Assembly: GCF_047338595.1 (NCBI RefSeq)
Contig: NZ_JBLFBO010000001.1
Location: forward strand, 372,001 to 436,000
DNA: 64,000 nt
Direction: 5' to 3'
Origin: Nitrospira_D sp019636945
GTDB lineage: Bacteria > Nitrospirota > Nitrospiria > Nitrospirales > Nitrospiraceae
Every line of letters starts with the position of its first letter. The first letter of the stretch is position 1. Of this stretch, positions 8,995-15,806 are shown in pieces. Both the position numbers and the translations under genes were made by a program. The notes beneath the pieces were generated by a model. The model saw nothing but the letters and a program-made list of their open reading frames with translations, was not told where the DNA came from and searched no databases.

Positions 8995-9603
8995 TCAAGA
9001 GACAGGGGATGCGAGCGGGCCGCGAACGCACCAGACGGGGTAGGTATAGATCTGAAGAAAGCTGAGCACGTTCCCGAGGAAGGCATCAACGTATTTGGCG
9101 TAGGATGGCTGGTTCGCCTCGGAAACGACCGTCCAATACGATGTTGGCTGGATGTTCAGAAACGGATGGCCTGGTGGAATATTGGGGATCGGAGAGTCCA
9201 CAGCAGGTCCCACCAAGCTGCGCATTTCGGCTGGTGCCGGCAACCGCCACCCTCTTTGGCCGCCGGTGACTCTTTTGGCACAGGTGAGGCGGGCTTCGTT
9301 CCAGGTGACGCTCGTGGCTTGTGGTGCGATCTCCCATATGAGACTGGTATCTTTGTCCAACACCGCTTCGTCACGGAATTCCGACAAGATCAGGAAGCGT
9401 TCCGCTGAGGGATGTGCTTCCTGCCAGTTCTTGATGATATCCGCAATCAGCGCGTCTTTTTGGCTGGTTGGCCCAGTCAGGAACTGGAATCCAGCAATGC
9501 CAAGTCCGACGATGAGGATCACCAGTAAGAATCTCGCCGCAGCCTTTGGTAGCTTCACATTCGTCTGAGGAGAAGGAGGATCTCGCAGGGCCATGGGGCA
9601 CAT
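8995..9603 (-). CDS. Membrane-anchored DUF1566 (Lcl C-terminal-like) protein
   Basis: A 202-residue protein with one N-terminal membrane helix (about residues 22-40). A DUF1566/Lcl-type domain follows: TSLIWEI, a WNEARLTCAK segment, GGQRGWRLPAPAEMRSLV, and a C-terminal YPVWCVRG. The WRLP..E..SL and W.VRG signatures are typical of that C-type-lectin-like family, often found in surface proteins. The start may be ATG 9603 or 9594; neither has a clear Shine-Dalgarno. The gene is divergent from amoC across a roughly 390-base region. Confidence 0.65.
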   Translation of the reverse strand: MCPMALRDPPSPQTNVKLPKAAARFLLVILIVGLGIAGFQFLTGPTSQKDALIADIIKNWQEAHPSAERFLILSEFRDEAVLDKDTSLIWEIAPQATSVTWNEARLTCAKRVTGGQRGWRLPAPAEMRSLVGPAVDSPIPNIPPGHPFLNIQPTSYWTVVSEANQPSYAKYVDAFLGNVLSFLQIYTYPVWCVRGPLASPVS

Positions 9604-9996
9604 GTTACGGTATGCCGTTGTACAGGATCAACGATGACGGTTTGTATGCTGATCGCGCATCCATGTCTGGCTGAACTTTTTGAGGTTACAGGAAAAAAGA
9701 AATGAAATCCGATTAGCGAACAAGGAAGTCCGAACTGGTAAGGAGGGACTGCTATTGACAGGGCGTGAGATTCGCTGTGTCTCAAGTCGAAAGGGGAGAT
9801 GGCGACTAACTGATTGATAGTAATGATACAATTAGACGTCTGCGATGCCGGTGACAGTATTGAAATGATATCTTCTATGAGTGTAAAATCTGACTCTAGA
9901 AGAGGAGCGTAAGGGAGAGGTGTTACTACCTATACGACGTGGTAGCGGTTCGTAATGGTCGGGTGAGAATTTATTTTGCGGAAGGAGGAACATATT
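9604..9996. other. Intergenic region upstream of amoC
   Basis: About 390 bases without a convincing gene, between divergent coding regions. It holds a sigma-70-like promoter candidate (9860-9889), a small inverted repeat in the presumed leader (ACTACC near 9926 pairing with GGTAG near 9941), and the strong Shine-Dalgarno of amoC at 9980-9990. A TTGACA at 9755-9760 has no good -10 partner at standard spacing. The long leader suggests regulated expression of amoC, but no known operator is recognised. Confidence 0.5.
9860..9889 (+). promoter_or_regulatory. Candidate sigma-70-type promoter for amoC
   Basis: TTGAAA at 9860-9865 and TAAAAT at 9884-9889 are separated by 18 bases. This would place the transcript start about 100 bases upstream of the amoC ATG. 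It is a pattern match only; Nitrospira promoter consensus is not well established. Confidence 0.35.
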
Positions 9997-10809
9997 ATGG
10001 CAGCATCAAGTGAGCGGGGCTATGACGTCTCGCAGTGGTACGATTCGAAGCCGGTGAAGATCGGCTGGTTTGCGATGTTGGCGATCGGGGTGTTTTGGGT
10101 GGTGTATCAGCGGACCTTCGGGTATTCGCACGGGTTGGATTCGATGACCCCGGAGTTTGAGTCGGTGTGGATGGGGCTGTGGCGGTTTAACATTGTGGCC
10201 AACGCCATCTTCTTTGCCGTCTCGATCGGGTGGATCTGGGTGACGCGGGATCGGAACCTGGCGAACCTGGACCCGAAGCTGGAGCTGAAGCGGTACTTTT
10301 ACTGGATGGGGTGGTTGGTGTGCTACATCTGGGGCGTGTACTACGCGGGGAGCTACACGTTGGAGCAGGATGCGGCGTGGCACCAAGTGATCATCCGGGA
10401 CACGAGCTTTACGGCGAGCCACATTGTGGCGTTCTACGGGACGTTCCCGCTGTACATTACGTGCGGCGTGTCGAGCTACCTGTATGCGCAGACGCGGTTG
10501 CCGCTGTATAGCCAGGCGACGTCGTTCCCGTTGGTGGCGGCGGTGGTGGGGCCGATGTTCATTCTGCCGAACGTGGGGCTCAACGAGTGGGGCCATGCGT
10601 TCTGGTTTGTGGATGAGCTGTTTGCGGCGCCGTTGCACTGGGGCTTTGTGACGTTGGGCTGGTGTGGATTGTTCGGGGCGGCAGGTGGCGTCGCGGCGCA
10701 GATCGTGAGCCGGATGTCGAATCTGGCGGACGTGATCTGGAACAACGCGCCGAAGAGCATCCTGGATCCGTTCCCGGCCCAGGTGCAGGGCGCCAAGAGC
10801 GTGTACTAA
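9997..10809 (+). CDS. amoC: Ammonia monooxygenase subunit C (stand-alone copy)
   Basis: Membrane subunit of the copper ammonia monooxygenase, which oxidises ammonia to hydroxylamine. The 270-residue protein has about six membrane helices. Spacing of conserved residues matches particulate methane monooxygenase PmoC: D125-H129-H142 fits the CuC triad and N196-H200-H214 the CuD triad, so all expected ligands are present. ATG 9997 is chosen because GGAAGGAGGA lies at ideal distance; a TTG at 9976 would put the Shine-Dalgarno inside the coding region. The gene is alone, with no amoA or amoB beside it, and is followed by a strong hairpin. Codons end in G far more often than in neighbouring genes (runs of GTG, CTG, GGG, TTG). 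Extra amoC copies are known in comammox Nitrospira and other ammonia oxidisers. Confidence 0.95.
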   Translation: MAASSERGYDVSQWYDSKPVKIGWFAMLAIGVFWVVYQRTFGYSHGLDSMTPEFESVWMGLWRFNIVANAIFFAVSIGWIWVTRDRNLANLDPKLELKRYFYWMGWLVCYIWGVYYAGSYTLEQDAAWHQVIIRDTSFTASHIVAFYGTFPLYITCGVSSYLYAQTRLPLYSQATSFPLVAAVVGPMFILPNVGLNEWGHAFWFVDELFAAPLHWGFVTLGWCGLFGAAGGVAAQIVSRMSNLADVIWNNAPKSILDPFPAQVQGAKSVY

Positions 10810-10835
10810 GTAGGTCGAGTAGCAGTGAGATCGAG

Positions 10836-10867
10836 CGGCCCGGAACTCCCCAAGGGGTTCCGGGCCG
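10836..10867 (+). terminator. Intrinsic terminator-like hairpin after amoC
   Basis: The arms CGGCCCGGAA (10836-10845) and TTCCGGGCCG (10858-10867) pair perfectly over ten bases. The inner CTCC/GGGG bases extend the stem around a tiny loop. A partial T-rich tail (TGTCGTTTCTT) follows. It lies 26 bases after the amoC stop, so amoC is probably a monocistronic transcript. Confidence 0.8.
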
Positions 10868-11006
10868 TGTCGTTTCTTGGTACGAGGAGGCTAAGGTATG
10901 ACGTCGCATGCTTCTGTTAGAGGGGTGGGTATTTCTACGGGAGTTGGAGACTATATGGTTGGTTGTGGGGCGCGGAATAGATTTGTGTCGAGAGAGGAGA
11001 GGGCTG

Positions 11007-11390
11007 ATGTCTATTGATCGAATTTGTCCGAGCTGTAGTGCTGAGAAGGTTCAACGAGTCGGTGACATTATCCGAACCGCTACGTCGAATAAGGCCATCA
11101 ATGATATCCCCAAAGCATACTACCCTCCGAGAGCCCCTTGGGCCTATCTCCAGGGGTTTCTGCTTGGGATTCCAGCAAATGCCGCCGTCATGCTCAGCAT
11201 GGGTCCCGCACAAGGATCAGAATCGCAGATGGCTGTAGCGGAACTTGCCTCATCGCTTGCTTTTTTAGGCGTCTGGGTGGGTTACGGGCGATTGAAGACG
11301 AAGAATTATAGTAAGAAGCTCGATGATTGGAAGGAAACAGTCGCCTCTAAATTTCTTTGTCATAAATGTAGTCATGCGTTTGAGGGATAG
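11007..11390 (+). CDS. Small zinc-ribbon membrane protein, hypothetical
   Basis: A 127-residue protein. CPSC near the N-terminus (C7, C10) and CHKC near the C-terminus can form a split zinc ribbon. Between them lie two hydrophobic segments (about 50-70 and 82-100). ATG 11007 is preferred over upstream in-frame starts because GAGAGGAGAGGG precedes it. It follows the amoC terminator, so it is likely separately expressed. No specific family is recognised. Confidence 0.6.
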   Translation: MSIDRICPSCSAEKVQRVGDIIRTATSNKAINDIPKAYYPPRAPWAYLQGFLLGIPANAAVMLSMGPAQGSESQMAVAELASSLAFLGVWVGYGRLKTKNYSKKLDDWKETVASKFLCHKCSHAFEG

Positions 11391-11787
11391 GCTTCTTTTC
11401 GACTGTGTTGCCGAAGGCGACCTGTTTCTCCGACCAGATTACGCCCCCTACAATGAGGCTCACTTGTAAAGAGCTGCAAGGTGCTCTGAATCCCGATATT
11501 GTGTCAGTCCAGGCGATCTCACAGTGTCTTGAGGAAGAGGTTGTTGGGTAGGTTCTGGTTTTCCGATTCCAATGAAAGGTGAATGGAACCAGCAGAATCA
11601 ATCAGGCATACCTGGGAGTCAGAGGTTATTATCGGGAGCAAGTGGTGTTCCCAGTGTCGACGCTGGCCAGTGTTGTGATCCCGTTTTCCGGATGAATTCC
11701 GGCCCGCGCCGCATAATGCGATCAAGGAGCAGATTCGGAACGGTCTGGGCCGGAGATTCTTTTTGCGTTTCGATCAGCGCGAGCCGT
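11391..11787. other. Gene-free stretch between convergent genes
   Basis: Nearly 400 bases between the zinc-ribbon gene and the end of the RRM gene. Open frames here are short, lack ribosome binding sites and resemble nothing known. No tRNA or obvious structured RNA is seen. Confidence 0.5.
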
Positions 11788-12099
11788 TTACCAGCGATCG
11801 CGCTTTCCACCACGACCACCGCCGCCACCGAAACCACCACCACCAGAACGCTCCATTGGCTTCGCTTCATTGACGGTTAACGTGCGGCCACCCATGTCTG
11901 AGCCATGGAGCGCCGTGATCGCGGCTTGCGCCTCAGCGTCTGAGGACATCTCCACGAAGCCAAATCCACGCGACTGTCCCGTGAACTTATCCGCAATGAT
12001 CTTTGCAGAGGCCACCGTGCCATGCGCCCCAAATGTTTCAGTCAATTGCTGCTCGGTCACCGAATACGGCAACCCACCGACGTAAAGCTTTGAACCCAT
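11788..12099 (-). CDS. RRM-domain RNA-binding protein (glycine-rich, RbpA type)
   Basis: A 103-residue protein with one RNA recognition motif. RNP2 is LYVGGLPY (residues 4-11) and RNP1 is SRGFGFVEM near 42-50. A short Gly-rich tail ending in basic residues (GGGGRGGKRDRW) follows. This is the bacterial/cyanobacterial cold-inducible RNA-binding protein layout; such proteins bind single-stranded RNA and help at low temperature or in mRNA handling. ATG 12099 is selected because ACAGGAGG lies eight bases upstream; the reading frame upstream of it is not protein-like. Confidence 0.92.
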   Translation of the reverse strand: MGSKLYVGGLPYSVTEQQLTETFGAHGTVASAKIIADKFTGQSRGFGFVEMSSDAEAQAAITALHGSDMGGRTLTVNEAKPMERSGGGGFGGGGGRGGKRDRW

Positions 12100-12886
12100 C
12101 GTGGGGTCCTCCTGTAATGATGACATTGTCCATGACGCGAGAGGACTTCGCAAAAGGAAGGCGCGACCCAAGGCTGGTACTGCGTAACGGGGCTCAGGTT
12201 AGACTTCCGATCACAATCTCGGCAGGCACAACATCGGTAATAGGCCGTCTTGCGCTCGTTTCATGCGTGGCCTGACGCGATGAAACAGGTATAGTGTATC
12301 AAGATACGACAGCAATAGATAGTGTTCCTTGCTGCTCAGGCGTTCAGTCATTTGTTTTGTGGACAGCAGATCACTCAGCTTGACAGTAAATTTGGAGTGG
12401 AAGCTGCCCCTGAAGGAGTTTCCAGAGGTTTGGCTTGCATCGGCTGAAAAGGCTGGTGTCCCAAGCTAGCACGGATTGGAACCGTATGTGTGCATGGTTG
12501 AAACAACTGGAATCGCTTCAGCAATTAGTTGGTAGTACCCCTGAATCGAACAAATTCGGCCTAGAAACAAGGCATTCTGAGTGTCAGGGGGCTATGCTCG
12601 TGTAATCCCTTTAGTGATTAGAATCCTTCGGGTGAGTAAAGAGACAGCTTCTTATGGATGACTCGAATAGAGTTAAATAGAATGCCATTCTGGAAAGGCA
12701 GGCTCGAGACTGGTGGACGGCAATGCGGCTCACCGAACATAGCGAGCCCAAAGCTCGGGCGGTTCTGTCGAGAGACGCAGGAGACAGGGGAATTTCAGCA
12801 TAATGGCCTCCGTACTTTCTAACACTCCGTCTAGAGGGTATGATCCTATCCTGTGTGATTTCTGTGAGATTTGTGTGCTTTAGTTT
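12100..12886. other. Long gene-poor region at the left side of the putative island
   Basis: About 790 bases without a supported gene. It contains the upstream region of the RRM gene. It also contains the segment 12454-12485, which partly resembles the 3' end of the tRNA-Glu gene at 17298-17375, and the palindrome AGAATG-C-CATTCT at 12679-12691. The left boundary of the island probably falls here. Confidence 0.45.
12679..12691. repeat. 13-bp palindrome AGAATGCCATTCT
   Basis: Perfect six-base arms around one central base. The same half-site (CATTCT/AGAATG) recurs in the larger inverted repeat at 14962-14978 inside the island. It could be a regulator-binding site, but this is inferred from the shared half-site only. 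Confidence 0.4.
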
Positions 12887-14929
12887 ATGATTGAGTTCAT
12901 TGGGCTGATTCTTCCTGTCATTTTTGTTGTTGCCGCCATCCGCTACTATAGGCGTCGTGGGTATCGCGGACCCCAGATAAACGACGCAGTACCTCCGCAA
13001 CAATCGTCTGTATATCAGACTGTTCGATCTGCTGAACCATCTTCCGAGTCCTCCCCGTCAGTACCGGATACAGGGGCTGTGAGAGGGATCGGAGAAACCG
13101 GATGGTGGTTACTCAACCCCAACAGTGATGCTCCCATGACGGTTGCCGGATTGGACAAAGAACAGGCTGAGCAGCTTAAGCATCTCTTGGATCAGGGATA
13201 CCTAGAGGCACCATATCAGCATACGAAGGAAGTCCTGGCATTTTTGCTCCGCACGAATGCTAGGTGGGGAGAATTAGAGGACTATATCGAAAAGGCGAAG
13301 GCGCTCTATCAGCGAGTAATTGCGGATCAGCAACAAGCATCGGCAGAGTGGAAAACAGCTGGCAACCGGGATCGGGACGATCTACTGGCTGAATTCCGAC
13401 GAACGGCGATCAATTCGCTGGAGGTACGGCCATATGCCGACTTAACGGTGTTACTTGAGGATGTACCTGGCGATACGACGATTGATGACCTGCTGTTGGA
13501 GCAGTATGGGTTAGAGGCGCTCCAACTGTATCTTCGCTATGTCCGACCCCTGAATCGGGTACGTTTAGTGTCGGTGGATTCTCGAGAACGATCGGGTTTT
13601 GAACAATTGGTGAAACTGGGTCTTGCCCGGCGGGGAACCGAGATTCCCGTACAAGACATCTTGGAGATCTGCACACTCAAGCAGCTGGCCGACCTAGTGA
13701 CCGATCTTTCGGCACCTCCATTTCGACGCAAGCGCACTGCCATCGACTACTTGACTACCCTCCCGGACATTGAGGCGCGTCTCGGACGGTTGGTGGCCTT
13801 TCGGGAAGTCTTTCAACTGCTAGCGTTGCCGGAGCGATTTGCGCATATCAATTTAGAGGAGCTGGCGCAGACATGGCGACACACGCACGAGGTTGCGAAT
13901 CTGATGCATCGGACCTATGTTCTCGGTGGGTCGTCTGCTCAACGTCGGACGACTTTTTTGGCCATGACTAAGGGAGATCCTGTCTACTGGACCTTGCTTG
14001 CTGGGAAAGATGATATGACTTGTCCATGCTGTCAGCGAGCGGCTGAGGTCGGTTATCGACGGGAGGCCGCACCGAGACTGCCGTTACATGTAGGTTGTCG
14101 ATGCTCCGTCCTTCCTATAGTCGGGACCCCGCCAAATTCTTTGAAAATGTCCAGCACTCCGCCTCAATGCAAATTACCGGCGGTCACGAAGTCTTTCTCT
14201 AGCATTGCTCCGGCTCGTACAACCACGCTACTGATTGATTGCCAGACCGAAACAATCCAGGCGCGGAAGTTGTCTCAACATGGGAAGGCACGGTTTGCTC
14301 TGCCAGATGGTTTTGAAGGGACGGTGGAAGAGGTCGCGTTACATCATTATAGGCAAACTGGATGGCATGGTGTATGGGGGGAGAATCATCTCTGGTGGAT
14401 GATAATGGCACTGTTATTCTGGGATGTTTATTTTGCCGATGTGCCAGACGCGTGGGACCCGCTCATGAAGAAGTCCGGATTGCAATTAGATATGCCACGA
14501 GATTTATTCACCCCAAAGTTTTATGAGCGTCGCAAGCATTTAATCGCAGACCGGATTATTGCATTGAAGCAACTCGATGTATGTAGTGAATTGACAAGAA
14601 CGTATTCTGCACATGTAGGCACCCCCTGCCGACCAATTGAACAGTGGGACAAGTTCTCGCTCAAGATACTCCAAGAAATCGTATCCCAGGTACCCAGAGA
14701 AGTGTTCCTGTCTGTACTCCAACGGTTGCTGGAAAACTTTAACCGTAACCGCGCAGGGCTACCCGATTTGTTTCTGTGGAAGGATGGTATTCAGGTATGG
14801 GCGGAGGTCAAAGGCCCGGGCGATACACTCTCTGTCGTCCAGGAAGAGTGGCTCAGTTTCTTGCATGCCCAGGGAGGTGAAACGAGGATTATTCGCATCG
14901 TAGATCAGCACAGCCCGTCACCTAAGTGA
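12887..14929 (+). CDS. Membrane-anchored Mu-F-like zinc motif / FAN1-type VRR-NUC nuclease fusion
   Basis: A 680-residue protein of composite structure. Residues 3-20 form a membrane helix followed by a basic stop-transfer (YYRRRGYRG). Residues 80-340 are mostly helical with no family recognised. Residues 366-411 hold C379, C381/C382, H401, C404 and C406 in the arrangement W.T..D..CP.C...P.H..CRC, the treble-clef signature of phage Mu F/SPP1 gp7 head-morphogenesis proteins. Residues 475-675 resemble bacterial FAN1 VRR-NUC: TGWHGVWGEN with E499, GLPDLFLW with D627, and WAEVKGPGDTLS with E640 and K642. The PD-(D/E)xK catalytic set thus looks intact. FAN1 acts on DNA crosslinks and flaps. The membrane anchor and mobile context suggest a different job, perhaps in defence or element maintenance (inference). 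ATG 12887 lacks a good Shine-Dalgarno. Confidence 0.7.
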   Translation: MIEFIGLILPVIFVVAAIRYYRRRGYRGPQINDAVPPQQSSVYQTVRSAEPSSESSPSVPDTGAVRGIGETGWWLLNPNSDAPMTVAGLDKEQAEQLKHLLDQGYLEAPYQHTKEVLAFLLRTNARWGELEDYIEKAKALYQRVIADQQQASAEWKTAGNRDRDDLLAEFRRTAINSLEVRPYADLTVLLEDVPGDTTIDDLLLEQYGLEALQLYLRYVRPLNRVRLVSVDSRERSGFEQLVKLGLARRGTEIPVQDILEICTLKQLADLVTDLSAPPFRRKRTAIDYLTTLPDIEARLGRLVAFREVFQLLALPERFAHINLEELAQTWRHTHEVANLMHRTYVLGGSSAQRRTTFLAMTKGDPVYWTLLAGKDDMTCPCCQRAAEVGYRREAAPRLPLHVGCRCSVLPIVGTPPNSLKMSSTPPQCKLPAVTKSFSSIAPARTTTLLIDCQTETIQARKLSQHGKARFALPDGFEGTVEEVALHHYRQTGWHGVWGENHLWWMIMALLFWDVYFADVPDAWDPLMKKSGLQLDMPRDLFTPKFYERRKHLIADRIIALKQLDVCSELTRTYSAHVGTPCRPIEQWDKFSLKILQEIVSQVPREVFLSVLQRLLENFNRNRAGLPDLFLWKDGIQVWAEVKGPGDTLSVVQEEWLSFLHAQGGETRIIRIVDQHSPSPK

Positions 14930-14943
14930 CCAACACCATATGG

Positions 14944-14978
14944 CTGTCTATTCAGACAGAGCATTCTATATTAGAATG
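14944..14978. promoter_or_regulatory. Tandem inverted repeats upstream of the DUF5681-like gene
   Basis: Two adjacent perfect inverted repeats lie here: CTGTCT-ATTC-AGACAG (14944-14959) and CATTCTA-TAT-TAGAATG (14962-14978). The second ends eight bases before the ATG at 14987. The first could end the upstream transcript, but no T-run follows. The second shares its half-site with 12679-12691 and looks like an operator. Confidence 0.4.
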
Positions 14979-14986
14979 GAAATGGA

Positions 14987-15283
14987 ATGGGATTTGAGAA
15001 GGGTAGACGAAAGACAGGTGGCAGAAAGGTCGGCTCTTTAAACAAAGCGACCTTTGCGATTCAGGAAGCTTGCCGACAGCAGGGACCTATGATGATCAGT
15101 CGCCTGATAGACTTAGTGAAAAGCCGAGACGGGCATATATCGATAAAGGCTATGAAGATTCTGCTCAATTATGGGTTTGGGAGGCCATCCGAAAGCATCC
15201 AATTGAGTGGAATAGATGCGGCCTCGTCCTCCCCTCATGTTGTGTTTTACTTGCCGTACAACCCGAGGCATAAACCGGCCTAG
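14987..15283 (+). CDS. DUF5681-like small phage/mobile-element protein
   Basis: A 98-residue basic protein beginning with a Gly/Arg/Lys-rich segment (KGRRKTGGRKVGSLNKAT) typical of the DUF5681-type N-terminus found in phages and integrated elements. A helical part with repeated ISIKAMKILLNYGFGRP-like sequence follows. The function of this family is not defined; a nucleic-acid-binding or small-terminase-like role is a guess. The ATG lies just downstream of an inverted repeat. The gene sits between the nuclease fusion and the excisionase-like gene. Confidence 0.55.
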   Translation: MGFEKGRRKTGGRKVGSLNKATFAIQEACRQQGPMMISRLIDLVKSRDGHISIKAMKILLNYGFGRPSESIQLSGIDAASSSPHVVFYLPYNPRHKPA

Positions 15284-15298
15284 GTATCTGGACTTCGT

Positions 15299-15320
15299 TG
15301 GGGGTGTCCGAAGGCCCCCA
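15299..15320 (+). terminator. Weak hairpin after the DUF5681-like gene
   Basis: TGGGGG (15299-15304) and CCCCCA (15315-15320) can pair across a ten-base loop, 16 bases after the stop. No T-run follows, so termination is uncertain. Confidence 0.3.
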
Positions 15321-15380
15321 GCTATTGCATGTTAGCGTTTTATCGGTGGTAAGTCCGAATGGGACAAGTAGACATTCCGT

Positions 15381-15399
15381 ACATGATAGAGTATCATGT
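15381..15399. promoter_or_regulatory. 19-bp palindrome over the translation start region of the excisionase-like gene
   Basis: ACATGATA (15381-15388), spacer GAG, TATCATGT (15392-15399): perfect eight-base arms. It ends four bases before ATG 15404. It therefore occupies the ribosome-binding region and could be an operator or an RNA hairpin controlling the excision module. Confidence 0.5.
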
Positions 15400-15403
15400 T
15401 GCA

Positions 15404-15610
15404 ATGACAGCAAAGATTAAGCGAATCAATGTTGCCTCAACAGACGATTTTTTTACGGCAGAGGAAGCAGGGGATTTTCTTGAGATACGACCCGCAGTGG
15501 TTCGTAACTACTTGGCCGAAGGAAAGTTGACTACATATAAGTTCAAGTCACTGACCCTCGTGAAAATAGAGGAATTGATGGAGTGGAAAAGTACCCGAGG
15601 TAGACGGTAA
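15404..15610 (+). CDS. Excisionase-like helix-turn-helix protein
   Basis: A 68-residue protein with a MerR-type/HTH_17 winged-helix pattern: FFTAEEAGDFLEI for the first helices, RPAVVRNYLAEGKLTTYKFKS for the recognition helix and wing, then LVKIEELMEWK. Such proteins set recombination direction or repress the recombinase operon. ATG 15404 fits the domain; an in-frame ATG at 15383 or 15359 would overlap the palindrome. It is followed by a 55-residue ORF and the recombinase. Confidence 0.65.
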   Translation: MTAKIKRINVASTDDFFTAEEAGDFLEIRPAVVRNYLAEGKLTTYKFKSLTLVKIEELMEWKSTRGRR

Positions 15611-15623
15611 AGGAGGTCCTAGT

Positions 15624-15791
15624 ATGCTGACAATTCAAGAATGCCTCAAGTTTCTTTCTACCGGCTGTTCACTAACTAGTACCGAAGTAGAAATGCTGAG
15701 AGATGAACTCTATGCTATCGCGCAGGTGGGCCTACGGGGTCTGCCGCAATGGGGAATCTTTCCCGAGGGTCTCCGTTCGACTTCAATCTAA
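15624..15791 (+). CDS. 55-residue hypothetical protein in the recombinase operon
   Basis: A short frame starting at ATG 15624 after a near-perfect Shine-Dalgarno (AAGGAGGTCC at 15610-15619) and ending with TAA at 15789-15791, 15 bases before the recombinase start. The product has a helical N-terminal half (QECLKFLSTG, EVEMLRDELYAIAQVGL) and a short hydrophobic tail. No family is recognised. The ribosome binding site and operon position are the evidence that it is real. Confidence 0.55.
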   Translation: MLTIQECLKFLSTGCSLTSTEVEMLRDELYAIAQVGLRGLPQWGIFPEGLRSTSI

Positions 15792-15806
15792 TCGAAGGCT
15801 GTTAGG

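Noticed and set aside
9755..9760. TTGACA as the amoC -35 element
   Set aside because: No acceptable -10 hexamer lies 16-18 bases downstream; the pair at 9860/9884 is better.
10006..10638. Long open frame on the minus strand inside amoC
   Set aside because: It results from the strong G-ending codon bias of amoC. The translation is rich in Arg, His and Pro, with no domain and no ribosome binding site.
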